Shown: positions 1-9,049, counted from the stretch's first letter. The stretch is 64,000 nt of DNA from JAHDHW01 sp965277415 (GCA_965277415.1 CBDICS010000033.1:1-64000); one strand, 5' to 3'. The notes: a model not told the origin generated them from the sequence alone. Program-made: numbers and translations.

Positions 1-518
1 GCTTCTCGAACGCAATAGTTATTCCACTTGGCATAGAAGATTTATCCGAATTATCTTCGGACTCCTCTCCCACTCTTAAAGAAAAAAAACCTCTTTCAAA
101 AGTCATTCATTATAAATCTGAGCAATACCAACTAAATGCAATAGTAAAAAAAGAATTAAGCGTATTTATAAAAAACCTTAAAAAAAATCCAGACCTAAAA
201 GTTGCGATCATTGGACATACTGATGCTAAAGGTAACGCATCTTATAATATTGAGCTTTCTAAAAATAGAGTACGAACTGTTAGACGTTATTTAATTAATC
301 AAGGAATTACAAAAGAACAAATTATAGCAAAAGCCTGTGGAGAGGCGAATCCTGTACTATCTAATATTTCAGAAAAAGGCATCGATCTTCCAGAAAACAG
401 AAAACATAACCGTAGGGTAATCCTTATTCTTTTGAATAAAAATAATGAAGTTCCGTTTAATAACTCTAATTCACAAACTGTACATCCAATTCTAGAACGT
501 GAATCTTTGAAAGACTAG
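1..518 (+). CDS. OmpA-family peptidoglycan-binding protein, 3' fragment
   Basis: This reading frame is open from base 3 to a TAG at 516-518, so only the C-terminal ~171 residues are in the window. They carry the OmpA-like fold: GHTDAKGNASYN followed by LSKNRVRTVRRYL and the terminal NRRV (from RKHNRRVI). Such domains bind diaminopimelate in peptidoglycan and anchor outer-membrane or periplasmic proteins to the wall. The part before it (PLGIEDLSEL) is a linker whose domain cannot be assigned. The last ~28 residues after NRRV are a polar tail. The 3' end overlaps the convergent gene at 466-1020 by 53 bp. The OmpA domain is clear; what lies upstream of the window is unknown. Confidence 0.88.
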   Translation, partial: FSNAIVIPLGIEDLSELSSDSSPTLKEKKPLSKVIHYKSEQYQLNAIVKKELSVFIKNLKKNPDLKVAIIGHTDAKGNASYNIELSKNRVRTVRRYLINQGITKEQIIAKACGEANPVLSNISEKGIDLPENRKHNRRVILILLNKNNEVPFNNSNSQTVHPILERESLKD

Positions 519-1020
519 TTTGCTGGCTGCTTTCAATAGAGTAGCCTTTAGCTGGAATGTAATGTAATTTTTGCTCTAATTTAGCCGCAATACTTGAAGT
601 TTTTCTACTTATCACAATATCTTCTACAATGCCTCTAGTCGTCAAATGAATCTTCATTTGGCTCGTCTTAAGACGATCATTTTTTGCAGTATATGTAATC
701 TGAGTTAAAGTTTTATCACTAAAAGTACTATCAACATCATATTTATCTAACCAAGCTAATTTATTAATATCTGAATCGATAAACAGAGCTAACTCTTCTT
801 TAAGATTTACATCTATAATCGTTTTCTCTTCTATTATTCCATTAATCGTTGCTTTTTTTATTACTCCTTTCAAATCTTTTAATCGTTCTTGCTCTTTTGC
901 AATAAATGATTTTATATCAAAAAAATGTCCTTTCGATGCAACCGATTCAGTCCTTCCTAAGCAAGTAGATACCAATATTGTAATACACATAAAAAAGAAG
1001 AGTCTTTTAATACTTTTCAT
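466..1020 (-). CDS. exported protein of unknown function
   Basis: A 184-residue protein with an N-terminal hydrophobic signal (roughly residues 6-20, KRLFFFMCITILVSTC), so probably exported. VSTC could be a weak lipobox, making lipoprotein status possible but uncertain. The mature part is Lys/Glu-rich and alternates predicted helix and strand, with no motif I recognise. It starts 9 bp after the stop of gpmI on the same strand, so it is probably its operon partner, although no functional link is evident. Its 3' end overlaps the OmpA-type gene tail-to-tail. The continuous frame, signal peptide and tight spacing support a real gene; no function is assigned. Confidence 0.7.
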   Translation of the reverse strand: MKSIKRLFFFMCITILVSTCLGRTESVASKGHFFDIKSFIAKEQERLKDLKGVIKKATINGIIEEKTIIDVNLKEELALFIDSDINKLAWLDKYDVDSTFSDKTLTQITYTAKNDRLKTSQMKIHLTTRGIVEDIVISRKTSSIAAKLEQKLHYIPAKGYSIESSQQTSLSKIHVLELDVQFVN

Positions 1021-1029
1021 TTCGTATTA

Positions 1030-2574
1030 TTAAATGGACATATTAATTAATGAATGGCCTGTCATTAAGTTAGGTTGTTCTAAATTCAAAATTTCTAAAA
1101 TTGTAGGGGCAATATCAGCTAATCTTCCATCTTTTACACTTTTTCCCTCTATTTGATTACTAATATAGATAAAGGGAACTGGATTAAGCGTATGCGCCGT
1201 ATGGGGTGTTCCATCCTCATTGATCATAAAATCGGAATTACCATGGTCAGCTATTACTATTGCATCATAATTGTACTTGAGGCAAATTGGTATTAATTTC
1301 TGCAAACAATCATCTACGACCTCCGCAGCTTTGATACCCGCTGCAAATACACCAGTATGGCCAACCATATCAGTATTGGCATAATTCAAACAAATAAAAT
1401 CTGGTTGATTATCTTCAATATCTTCAATGATGGCTTCTGTGATTTCAACTGCACTCATCTCAGGTTTTAAATCATAAGTTGGAACTTTAGGAGAAGGCAC
1501 CATTATTCTTTTTTCTCCTTTTAATTCGGTCTCATTCCCTCCCGAAAAGAAAAAGGTAACATGAGGATATTTTTCAGTCTCTGCAATCCTCGTTTGTGTT
1601 TTCCCTGCACTAGACAGTACCTCCCCTAATGGTAAAGCAATATCATCTTTTCTAAAAAGGATTTCCACATTTTTAAAAGACTCATCATAACGAGTCATTG
1701 TTACATAGCGCAGATTCATTTTTTTCATTTGATATTTAGGCATATCAGTCTGCGATAATACCTCAGTCAATTCACGAGGGCGATCTGTTCTAAAATTAAA
1801 AAACAATACGACATCCTCTTCTTCTATTACTGCTTTTGGCTTATGATCATCATTAATAAGTACAATTGGTTCTATAAATTCATCCGTCATCCCATTCTTA
1901 TAGCTTTCCTCAATACTCTTTAACACATCTGTTGTAGGCTTTCCTTTTCCGTTCACTAATACATCATAAGCAAGTTTTACTCGTTCCCAACGTTTATCTC
2001 GATCCATCGCATAATATCGTCCAATAATGGATGCTAGTTCCACAGAAGTATCTTCAATATGATCCAGCACTTCTTTTATAAAATGCACGCCTCCTAGGGG
2101 AGCAGTATCTCGCCCATCTGTAAATCCATGAATATAAACTTGGTTCAATCCATGTTCCTGTGTAATATCACAAAGTGCTTTTAGATGATTAATATGAGAA
2201 TGAACTCCTCCATCAGAGAGCAAGCCAAGCAAATGCACTTTCTTATTATGCTCTTTAGCATAATTAAGCGCCTTTATTAATGTTTCATTTTTATGCAGGT
2301 CTTTTTCCCTGACTGATTTATTGATCCTAGCTAATTCTTGATACACTACCCTTCCCGCTCCAATATTCATATGACCAACTTCCGAATTGCCCATTTGACC
2401 ATCAGGTAATCCTACATCTTCTCCGAAAGTAATGAGTTCAGAATTAGGGTATTGGCTATATAAACTATCAACGTAAGGAGTATTTGCTTGTGCAATAGCA
2501 CTAACTGCCGGATTAGGACCATGTCCCCAACCATCCAATATGATCAAAATTGCTTTTTTTTCTGTCATTATCAT
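1030..2574 (-). CDS. gpmI: 2,3-bisphosphoglycerate-independent phosphoglycerate mutase
   Basis: Interconverts 3- and 2-phosphoglycerate in glycolysis and gluconeogenesis using two metal ions in the cytoplasm. At 514 residues it has the normal family length. The metal-binding Asp14 lies in LIILDGWG and the phosphoserine nucleophile Ser64 in GQMGNSEVGHMNIGAG. C-terminal metal ligands are visible in NYANTDMVGHTG and IADHGNSD. The phosphatase domain is interrupted by the phosphotransferase insert, as in all iPGMs. The start could be Met1 or Met3 (MTEKKAILI); no Shine-Dalgarno sequence separates them. The small exported protein 9 bp downstream is likely cotranscribed. Identification is certain. 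Confidence 0.98.
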   Translation of the reverse strand: MIMTEKKAILIILDGWGHGPNPAVSAIAQANTPYVDSLYSQYPNSELITFGEDVGLPDGQMGNSEVGHMNIGAGRVVYQELARINKSVREKDLHKNETLIKALNYAKEHNKKVHLLGLLSDGGVHSHINHLKALCDITQEHGLNQVYIHGFTDGRDTAPLGGVHFIKEVLDHIEDTSVELASIIGRYYAMDRDKRWERVKLAYDVLVNGKGKPTTDVLKSIEESYKNGMTDEFIEPIVLINDDHKPKAVIEEEDVVLFFNFRTDRPRELTEVLSQTDMPKYQMKKMNLRYVTMTRYDESFKNVEILFRKDDIALPLGEVLSSAGKTQTRIAETEKYPHVTFFFSGGNETELKGEKRIMVPSPKVPTYDLKPEMSAVEITEAIIEDIEDNQPDFICLNYANTDMVGHTGVFAAGIKAAEVVDDCLQKLIPICLKYNYDAIVIADHGNSDFMINEDGTPHTAHTLNPVPFIYISNQIEGKSVKDGRLADIAPTILEILNLEQPNLMTGHSLINMSI

Positions 2575-2864
2575 CCAATTATAAATAAGCCCAAAAGTAA
2601 CTTATTTGATAAAAAACTTTATACCTCTACCTTAAAAAGATATTATTTCGTTTAAATCAACAGGTTTCAAGCCTTTTTTAACATTTGCATTGCAATTTAA
2701 CACAATTTTAAGACGTTATATTTTCAATTATTTACAAATATTTTGACCACACATATTTAGACATAAAATACTGTTTATCAATAAATTACAGGCACACATA
2801 TGTCAATTACCCATTATTGTTTTAATTAATAGCTAGCATAAAGGGCCTTTCTTTTCAATAATTC

Positions 2865-2895
2865 TTGACATCAAGATGTATATAACTTAGCTTTA
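2865..2895 (+). promoter_or_regulatory. candidate Bacteroidota-type promoter for the DUF4783 gene
   Basis: TTG at 2865-2867 is followed 20 nt later by TAGCTTTA at 2888-2895, one base from the -7 consensus TAnnTTTG. It lies about 58 nt before the ATG at 2954. The rest of the 379-bp gap between gpmI and this gene shows no gene or repeat. This is a pattern match only. Confidence 0.35.
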
Positions 2896-2953
2896 TGTAG
2901 TCTAAATGTACGATGGCACGAAATTAGACCTTTTAATAATAAAATTCGAAATC

Positions 2954-3337
2954 ATGAAAAAGTTATTGTTCATTCTATTAATTGCCCCTTCTATTGCAAT
3001 GGTAACACCTGACAACCTCAGTAGTATTTCCAAAGCAATTAGCAATGGCGATGCGAGTGCATTATCGCAGTATTTCGATGATAAAGTTGAAGTATCCATT
3101 TTAGACAACGAAAATCTGTTTGATAAAACTCAAGCGAAAAATGCAATACAAAATTTCTTTGCTAAACATAAACCACAGTCATATAGCCAAGTACATGATG
3201 GAACTTCCAAAGGTGCTGGTTCTAAATATACGATCGGAAATTTGAAAGCAAGTGGTAAAATATTTAGAGTTTATGTCTATATGAAAGTCGCTGGCGATAG
3301 TTATACAATCCAAGAAATTAGTATTAGTGAAGATTAG
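2954..3337 (+). CDS. DUF4783 exported protein
   Basis: A 127-residue exported protein of the Bacteroidota DUF4783 family, which has an NTF2-like cone fold. The frame is open from 2906, but the start at 2954 is preferred because MKKLLFILLIAPSIAM gives a normal signal peptide there, while the upstream extension would bury it. The mature protein has SSISKAISNGDASALSQYF, then a strand-rich part ending GDSYTIQEISISED, the usual end of this family. No catalytic residues are known. The gene stands alone: its own promoter-like sequence lies upstream and a perfect intrinsic terminator downstream. Family assignment is from recall of the motif pattern. Confidence 0.88.
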   Translation: MKKLLFILLIAPSIAMVTPDNLSSISKAISNGDASALSQYFDDKVEVSILDNENLFDKTQAKNAIQNFFAKHKPQSYSQVHDGTSKGAGSKYTIGNLKASGKIFRVYVYMKVAGDSYTIQEISISED

Positions 3338-3370
3338 TACTTTATAAAATATAAATAACAATAAATTTTT

Positions 3371-3406
3371 AAAAGGGCTTGTAGATTTTCTACAAGCCCT
3401 TTTTTA
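3371..3406 (+). terminator. intrinsic terminator after the DUF4783 gene
   Basis: A perfect 15-bp stem (3371-3385 pairs with 3389-3403; core GGGCTTGTAGA) closes a 3-nt loop and runs into a T tract. The A-rich left flank mirrors the T tract, so it may also work on the other strand. Confidence 0.92.
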
Positions 3407-3539
3407 GTTTGACTTTTCAAAAAAAGGATAGGAAGTATAAATGCCCCGCAGAGATAAAGTATAGTACTAAAATGAAAAGTACAATATAAATTTCAGGGAA
3501 AGAGTGGTTAAAAAAATTATCTTTTCAGTATGCTTTCGT

Positions 3540-4316
3540 CTATGGAAATTTATTTATCACTCCCATACCAAATAGCGCAAAATCATATTTTACGGGGTCT
3601 TCAGGATCAAATTTTTTGAGATTATTGGTTAATTCAGCTGTAGCAGTCCAATCTCTTTGTTTCCGATGTAGTAAGCCTAACTTTCTACCGACCCTTTCTA
3701 CATGCACATCAAGCGGCATTATAAGTTGATGAGTAGAAATCTTAGACCATAAGCCAAAATCCACCCCTTTATTATCTTTTCTAACCATCCACCTGAGGAA
3801 CATATTTAAGCGTTTGCAGCTTGACTTTCTAGCAGGTGTAGCGATATGTTTCCGAGTTCGTTGAGGAGCATTAGGATGATCAAAGAAAAGGTCATGAAAC
3901 CCTATGAGTGCTTCTCGAACATTCTCTGCCTCAGGATTTAAGAACTGTGCAAATGCATTTTCCAAAGACTTATTTTCTCGATAATAATGCTGTAAAAATT
4001 CCAGAAAGTAAAGTGTATCTGTTGCCTGGAATGTTCGATGTTTAAATTTTAAAAAAGCAGCTCGCTCTTTTTCGGTATGATTAATTATAAAATCATACGG
4101 CATCCCTCCCATCAAATCGATTAGTTCCAAAGATTTATTTATAATTGTTTTTCTTTGTCCCCAAGCCAGCATAGCTACCCAAAATCCAGTAATTTCAATA
4201 TCCTGAAGCTTGGAAAATTGATGAGGGATTTGGATAGGATCATTTTTTATGAATCCAGGTTCGTTAAATCGGTCTACTTGTTCATCCAAAAAATCTTTCA
4301 ATCCTTCTTCTTGCAT
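3540..4316 (-). CDS. TIGR02757 (DUF2400) family protein
   Basis: A 258-residue cytoplasmic protein of the TIGR02757/DUF2400 family, common in Bacteroidota and of unknown function. Characteristic blocks are GFWVAMLAWGQRKTII near residues 43-58, LRWMVRKDNKGVDFGLW, and LIMPLDVHVERVGRKLGL, ending in FDPEDPVKYDFALFGMGV. The C-terminal half resembles the helix-hairpin-helix fold of endonuclease III-type glycosylases, but I see no catalytic Lys/Asp set. Length is normal for the family. It stands alone in the minus direction. Family call is confident; biochemical role is not. Confidence 0.9.
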   Translation of the reverse strand: MQEEGLKDFLDEQVDRFNEPGFIKNDPIQIPHQFSKLQDIEITGFWVAMLAWGQRKTIINKSLELIDLMGGMPYDFIINHTEKERAAFLKFKHRTFQATDTLYFLEFLQHYYRENKSLENAFAQFLNPEAENVREALIGFHDLFFDHPNAPQRTRKHIATPARKSSCKRLNMFLRWMVRKDNKGVDFGLWSKISTHQLIMPLDVHVERVGRKLGLLHRKQRDWTATAELTNNLKKFDPEDPVKYDFALFGMGVINKFP

Positions 4317-4517
4317 AATATTTGTCGCTTTACGTCATTTTTTCAGCTTGGTAACAGCATAAATTTAATGCTATTCGTTAGCTTTGTGTAAAGAAGTGTC
4401 TACAGATTTATCCATTTTGACAAAATATACTTTGAATTTAGGATGCTTCAACTTTTAATCGGCAGTATAACTGGCTTAGAATGGTATTTATATTAACCTT
4501 TAAGCTCCTGCTAAAGA

Positions 4518-4525
4518 TATCTTTG
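4518..4525 (+). promoter_or_regulatory. exact TAnnTTTG -7 box before a mini-ORF
   Basis: TATCTTTG at 4518-4525 matches the Bacteroidota -7 consensus exactly and lies 10 nt before the ATG at 4536. Transcription would begin just before the start codon, giving a nearly leaderless message. No good -33 TTTG is present. Confidence 0.4.
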
Positions 4526-4535
4526 AACAGGAATT

Positions 4536-4619
4536 ATGACAGCAACATTAACATACACCCTCGTATTAGCCGCTATTTATTTTGGTCGTAAGGCTTTTAT
4601 TATGGCTAATGAAGATTGA
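4536..4619 (+). CDS. 27-aa single-helix membrane microprotein (candidate)
   Basis: An ATG-to-TGA frame of 27 residues: a short start, a hydrophobic stretch (YTLVLAAIYFG), then a charged tail RKAFIMANED. It would make a single membrane-spanning helix with a small acidic end. It lies alone in the 342-bp gap between the TIGR02757 gene and the glycosyltransferase, antisense to both, and has an exact -7 box immediately upstream. Nothing else in the gap looks functional. A frame this short can arise by chance; the hydrophobic profile and promoter placement are the only support. Confidence 0.35.
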   Translation: MTATLTYTLVLAAIYFGRKAFIMANED

Positions 4620-4658
4620 TAATCTATTTAGAATATGATTATTGCTCTTTCTTTAGTT

Positions 4659-5411
4659 CTAAACTTGAGGTTTTTGGTACATCTTTAAGTTTAAAACACC
4701 TAATCTTTGGAAAAAGTGTCCTATAGATACTCGTATAACACCTAGACCATATTTGCTGCTTCTTGAAAAATTGATAGAAGAGGCTTCTTCGAAATATTTA
4801 GTTGGGCAAGTTACTTCTGCAATATCAAATCCTGCATAAACGATCTGAGACAACATCTCATTGTCAAAAACAAAATCATCTGAATTAGTATTAAAATTGA
4901 TCCCTTCCAATACTGCCTTGCTAAACGCCCTATACCCTGTATGATACTCTGAAAGTTTATAATTAATTAAGAGGTTTTGACCAAAGGTAAGCAAGCGATT
5001 TGCTATATATTTATAAAGAGGCATGCCTCCTTTTAACGCGCCTTTACCTAATATTCTAGATCCTAAAACGACAGGGTATAATTCATCACCTATTATATTA
5101 ACCATAGCTGGAATTAACTTAGGTGTGTACTGATAATCAGGATGAAGCATTATTATAATGTCCCCTCCAAGCGCTAATGCCTTATTGTACAAAGATTTTT
5201 GATTTCCTCCATAACCTTTGTTCTTTTCATGAACAATCACATGTTGTATACCTATTTTCTTAGCTAAAGCTGAAGTATCATCGCTACTCGCATCATCACA
5301 AAGAATAACTTCATCTACTAAATCAAAAGGGATTTCATTATATGTTTTCTCTAAGGTTAGTGCTGCATTATAAGCAGGTAAAACGACGACGACTTTTTTA
5401 TCATTATACAT
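4659..5411 (-). CDS. family 2 glycosyltransferase, DPM1-like
   Basis: A 250-residue GT-A-fold glycosyltransferase that probably transfers a sugar from a nucleotide donor to polyprenyl phosphate at the inner face of the membrane. Family marks: VVVLPAYNAALTLEKT at the N-terminus, ILCDDASSDDT (nucleotide binding, ~residues 36-46), HEKNKGYGGNQ, and MLHPDYQY (~88-95) in place of the DxD metal site. GSRILGKGALKGGMPLYKY and YHTGYRAFS match the DPM1/DPG synthase subgroup. There are no C-terminal membrane helices, unlike GtrB-type enzymes. It has no glycan-cluster neighbours, so the acceptor pathway is unknown. Confidence 0.9.
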   Translation of the reverse strand: MYNDKKVVVVLPAYNAALTLEKTYNEIPFDLVDEVILCDDASSDDTSALAKKIGIQHVIVHEKNKGYGGNQKSLYNKALALGGDIIIMLHPDYQYTPKLIPAMVNIIGDELYPVVLGSRILGKGALKGGMPLYKYIANRLLTFGQNLLINYKLSEYHTGYRAFSKAVLEGINFNTNSDDFVFDNEMLSQIVYAGFDIAEVTCPTKYFEEASSINFSRSSKYGLGVIRVSIGHFFQRLGVLNLKMYQKPQV

Positions 5412-5786
5412 GTATTGGGACGTTTTTTCTTTGAATACTATTACAAATATATGGAATCGAATTAGATTTTTTAGCTATACCAATTCATCCAGGTTTTTGA
5501 ATTCACATTGATTTGTTTAAAAGCCTATTTAAACTTTGTTCGCTTAGGTGAAAAAGACGTTTTTGTAACCCAGTTAATAATTTTTAAATAGACTCTTAAT
5601 TTTAAATTCAATTTTAATGCCCAAACGATAATTACCGTTAATTTGCTTGTTTTTCGGTACATTGTGAAAAATTAATTCTGAACTTATTTTAGTCCCTATA
5701 TTAAAACTACGAAAAAAACCATCAGCTTTGTCTTAGCAATCAAACACTTACAAGTAAGCTCAGAACACATCCTTAAACAAATCAAT
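5412..5786. other. divergent intergenic region
   Basis: This 375-bp gap between divergent genes must hold the promoters of the glycosyltransferase and of the gene at 5787. I find no exact TAnnTTTG box for either. It contains an inverted pair of the dispersed CTGTTTAAA-type motif, listed separately, and otherwise nothing recognisable. Confidence 0.5.
5520..5597. repeat. inverted pair of the TAGAGTCTGTTTAAAT motif
   Basis: AGCCTATTTAAA near 5520 and its near-complement TTTAAATAGACTCT near 5584 face each other about 50 nt apart. Both are variants of a motif seen at 7301, 17736, 33821 and 59694. Confidence 0.45.
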
Positions 5787-6527
5787 ATGAAATGGCTCAA
5801 AAGAATTGGATTGATTATTTTAATTTTAATTGCCTTCATCGCAGTTTTATTTTTTGTTTATAATGAATCCAAACCGCAAGGACAAAAGGGCCCAGAAGCA
5901 GATGCATTAGCAAAACAAATGCTTGATGCTATTGACAAAACTGGATGGGATACTACCGCTTATATTCAGTGGACATTCAAAGGAATGCATAGTTTTTTGT
6001 GGGATAAAAATCGACATTTCGTAAAAGTAACCTGGGAAGCGCATGAAGTGCTTTTAGATACTAAAAAAGTTGATGGCTTAGCATTTTTAAATGGAATAAA
6101 ACAAACTGGTGAAGATGCTGATAAAATGATTCAAGATGCTTGGACTTATTTCTGCAATGACTCCTTTTGGTTAAATGCACCATCAAAAGCTTTTGATATT
6201 GGAACAGAACGGAGTATTGTTGATTTAGGCAACAGCAAGAAGGGTTTAATGGTAAGTTATACTTCTGGAGGAGTAACGCCAGGAGATTCATACTTATGGA
6301 TTCTAAATGAGCAAAACCTACCGATTAGCTGGAAAATGTGGGTCAGTATTATACCTCTTGGCGGAATGGAATTTAGTTGGGACAAATGGACAAGCTTATC
6401 AACAGGAGCTAAAATTTCGACTTTTCATACAAGTAGCCTCTTAGATTTAGATATTTCAAATTTAAAAGGTGCAAGCAATCTAGCTGGAATGGGACTTGAT
6501 AAAGATCCTTTTGAGGCTTTAAAATAA
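5787..6527 (+). CDS. membrane-anchored protein of unknown function
   Basis: A 246-residue protein with one N-terminal membrane helix (~residues 6-25, IGLIILILIAFIAVLFFVY), no signal-peptidase site, and a periplasmic domain. The domain is rich in Trp and predicted beta strand: TAYIQWTFKGMHSFLWDK, VKVTWEAHEVLLD, FNDSFWLNAP-like segments and MVSYTSGGVTPGDSYLWI. The alternation resembles a one-sided beta sheet, as in lipid-carrier-like folds, but I cannot name a family. Genes of this shape occur in other Bacteroidota. It is followed by another exported protein 142 bp downstream and could be cotranscribed with it. Real gene; function unassigned. Confidence 0.75.
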   Translation: MKWLKRIGLIILILIAFIAVLFFVYNESKPQGQKGPEADALAKQMLDAIDKTGWDTTAYIQWTFKGMHSFLWDKNRHFVKVTWEAHEVLLDTKKVDGLAFLNGIKQTGEDADKMIQDAWTYFCNDSFWLNAPSKAFDIGTERSIVDLGNSKKGLMVSYTSGGVTPGDSYLWILNEQNLPISWKMWVSIIPLGGMEFSWDKWTSLSTGAKISTFHTSSLLDLDISNLKGASNLAGMGLDKDPFEALK

Positions 6528-6669
6528 AGGGCCATAAGTTTAGAACTTCTTGGGTTTTGGACTTTGACCTATATTTTGGTCAATTTTTTGTACTACTTTA
6601 TTTTACGATTCATCTTTATAATGACCTTCACAAAGCTTGGGATGTTTAGTGAAGATAAAAACGTAGTAC

Positions 6670-7296
6670 ATGAAAAACCTATTTGTCTTATCACTTGTTT
6701 TTCTTTCTTTAGTAAAAACCAATGCTCAATCCATTGATATTAATAAAACTGTTAATGATCAAAAAAGACAATTAAGTATTGATACTGAAGAGTTGAAACA
6801 CTTTGAAGAACAAATCACATTTTTTGAGACAGCCTTAGAAACTGGTAAACAAGAGGAAATCATTGCTGCTAAATTATTGATCCAACAAAGCATGCTTCGT
6901 GAAATTAAGCAAAGCTTAAATAAAAAAACATCATCTAAGCATAATGAGAGCAATATAATAGGGAAAAACGAAACTGGACAAAAAGCTATTATTCAAAACC
7001 AATCAAAGCAAATTAGTGAAGACGAAATTAATAAACGGAGAGAAAGAAGTGAAATATATAATGACGCAAAAAATAAACAAAGAACTACGTCTCAAACAAA
7101 ATCTCAGCTTCCAAAAGATAAGATGATAAAGGATCAATCATTAGATCCTATTACTTTCAAACAACAATCTTTTTATGAAGATTTTACCTCTATAAAAGAT
7201 ACTTCAAATCCTTTCATGCAAGCTAGATTAATTAAAACACTCCTTTCTTTTTATGACATTATGGAAGAAGATTTAAATCAAAGAAAAAAGAAATAG
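6670..7296 (+). CDS. secreted coiled-coil-like protein of unknown function
   Basis: A 208-residue secreted protein. The signal peptide MKNLFVLSLVFLSLVKTNA is followed directly by Gln, the A|Q cleavage pattern seen in several proteins of this window. The mature protein is almost entirely Lys/Glu/Gln/Asn-rich and helical. Residues ~30-80 (QKRQLSIDTEELKHFEEQI) form a plausible coiled coil, the middle is low-complexity, and the C-terminal part (FMQARLIKTLLSFYDIMEE) is an amphipathic helix. No conserved domain is recognised. It ends 19 bp from the convergent M3 peptidase gene. Confidence 0.75.
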   Translation: MKNLFVLSLVFLSLVKTNAQSIDINKTVNDQKRQLSIDTEELKHFEEQITFFETALETGKQEEIIAAKLLIQQSMLREIKQSLNKKTSSKHNESNIIGKNETGQKAIIQNQSKQISEDEINKRRERSEIYNDAKNKQRTTSQTKSQLPKDKMIKDQSLDPITFKQQSFYEDFTSIKDTSNPFMQARLIKTLLSFYDIMEEDLNQRKKK

Positions 7297-7300
7297 GTAT

Positions 7301-7316
7301 TAGAATCTGTTTAAAT
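7301..7316 (+). repeat. copy of the TAGAGTCTGTTTAAAT motif
   Basis: TAGAATCTGTTTAAAT fills the short gap between two convergent genes and touches the stop codon of the M3 peptidase. Compare positions 17736, 33821 and 59694. Confidence 0.5.
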
Positions 7317-9049
7317 TATTCTATTCCGAAATAGACTTTTTCGATTTCCTCTTTTAAAAATCCAATAATCGAACGGATATATTTTTCAGAAAAATCAAAA
7401 GAAATTCCTGCTGCTTCATAGATTTCAGGTATAGTTTTAGAATACCCTAGGCTCAAGGCATAGGTAAACCGTTCAATTGTTTCAATTGGGTTTTCTCGAT
7501 AATTTTTCCACAGTGCTATTGCACCTAACTGTGCTATTCCATATTCGATATAATAAAATGGGAGTTCAAATATATGTAACTGTCTATGCCAGGAAGTTTC
7601 AATATACTTTTCGCTATTTTTAGTTTCAATGATTTCTGGTATGTATTCTTTAGACATCAATTTCCATTGGGTTTTTCTCTCCAGCGCTGTAGAAGATGCA
7701 TGTGTATATACCCAATGTTGAAACTCATCGACTTGACTGATCCAAGGCAAAACGGTCAAAACCCGCTCAAGTTGTTGAAGTTTTGCAATTCGCTCATCTT
7801 CCTTATTTTCGAATATAATATTCCAATGTTCCATTGCAAAAAGCTCCATCGACATGGCAGCTAATTCTGCGATTTCAGAAGGAAATGTTTTTATGCTATT
7901 CAGTTGATATTGTCTTGTTGTAAAAGAGTGTACTGCATGGCCACATTCATGTGTTAGTACAATTAAATCTTTTAGAGAATTGCTAGCGTTCATAAAAATA
8001 AAAGGCACACCAGTCATCAATAAAGGCATATTATACCCTCCGGGCTGTTTCCCTTTTTTAGTGTTTAAATCCAGGTGATTCATTTTTTGTAAAACAGCTA
8101 GGCAATCACCGAAAAAAGGACTTACCTGAGAAAGACAATCAATGGTTTTACTAACAAAGTCTTTTGTTCCTTTAAAAGGTTCTAGATGATTATTCCCTTC
8201 AATTGTTACTTTAAGATCCCAAGGTCGAATTTCATCCAACTGGAGTGATTTTTTCCGAAGCTTATAAAACTCATTGATTACGGGAACTACTTGTTGTTTT
8301 ACGCTTTTATGAAAGCGATTGCAGTCTTCAATAGTATAATCAAATCGTCCTAATGCTTTAAATTTATAATCTCTAAAGTTCTTAAAGCCAGCATTTGTCG
8401 CTAAGTCGCTTCGAAGTTCAATTAATTCAGTAAACAGGTCATCTATTTGTTTTTCATGTTCTAAAAAACAATCTCCTATTTTTTTATAGATATGCGCTCT
8501 TTCTTCTCTATCCAAGCTTTCAAGGAACTTAGTAGCTTGTTGAATCGTCACCACTTCTCCTTTATACTCAATCATTAATTGAGCAACTAGCTTTCCATAT
8601 TCTTTAGCTTTTATTTTTAAATCCGCAGACAGGTGGATATTCTTAGGATGGTGCAATTCTACATCATTTTGAATGCCTCTAAAGTATATCCCAAATTGTT
8701 CTTTATTCAGTTCTTCTTTAAAAGGAGATTCTAATAAATTAATCTGTAGAGTATGATCGACCTCTATGACCTTTGGTAGAATGCGTTGGACGATATAATT
8801 ATATATTTCACCAGAGCGATCATCTTCCATATTAATGGAAAAACGAATATATCGCCAATTGATTTCTTCTCTAACCAAAGCACTGATCTCATTCCAGTCA
8901 TAAATCCATCGCTCTAAATCTGAAACAGAGGCAATACTTCTACGCTGCAATTCACTATAGTAAGGTTTCAATTTCGACCATACGGTCACACGGAACTCTT
9001 CAGGAAGAAATTTTCTCTTCCTAGGTTCCGGAATGGATTGGACACTCAT
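7316..9049 (-). CDS. M3-family oligoendopeptidase (PepF-like)
   Basis: A 577-residue cytoplasmic zinc metallopeptidase that cleaves short peptides. The zinc motif HECGH is at residues 367-371, within LIVLTHECGHAVHSF. The third zinc ligand is expected in PSEIAELAAMSMELF. PGGYNMP and PFIFMNASNSLKDL are typical M3 substrate-channel blocks. The N-terminal half is helical, as in PepF-type oligoendopeptidases, and the length is right for this Bacteroidota subgroup. No signal peptide is present. A DUF5606 gene ends 99 bp upstream on the same strand. It probably finishes degradation of imported or recycled peptides. Confident in family, not in exact specificity. Confidence 0.93.
   Translation of the reverse strand: MSVQSIPEPRKRKFLPEEFRVTVWSKLKPYYSELQRRSIASVSDLERWIYDWNEISALVREEINWRYIRFSINMEDDRSGEIYNYIVQRILPKVIEVDHTLQINLLESPFKEELNKEQFGIYFRGIQNDVELHHPKNIHLSADLKIKAKEYGKLVAQLMIEYKGEVVTIQQATKFLESLDREERAHIYKKIGDCFLEHEKQIDDLFTELIELRSDLATNAGFKNFRDYKFKALGRFDYTIEDCNRFHKSVKQQVVPVINEFYKLRKKSLQLDEIRPWDLKVTIEGNNHLEPFKGTKDFVSKTIDCLSQVSPFFGDCLAVLQKMNHLDLNTKKGKQPGGYNMPLLMTGVPFIFMNASNSLKDLIVLTHECGHAVHSFTTRQYQLNSIKTFPSEIAELAAMSMELFAMEHWNIIFENKEDERIAKLQQLERVLTVLPWISQVDEFQHWVYTHASSTALERKTQWKLMSKEYIPEIIETKNSEKYIETSWHRQLHIFELPFYYIEYGIAQLGAIALWKNYRENPIETIERFTYALSLGYSKTIPEIYEAAGISFDFSEKYIRSIIGFLKEEIEKVYFGIE

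Noticed and set aside
2865..2886. E. coli-like TTGACA and TATAAC pair
   Set aside because: Spacing is only 10 nt, too short for a sigma-70 promoter of that type; the Bacteroidota-type reading fits better.
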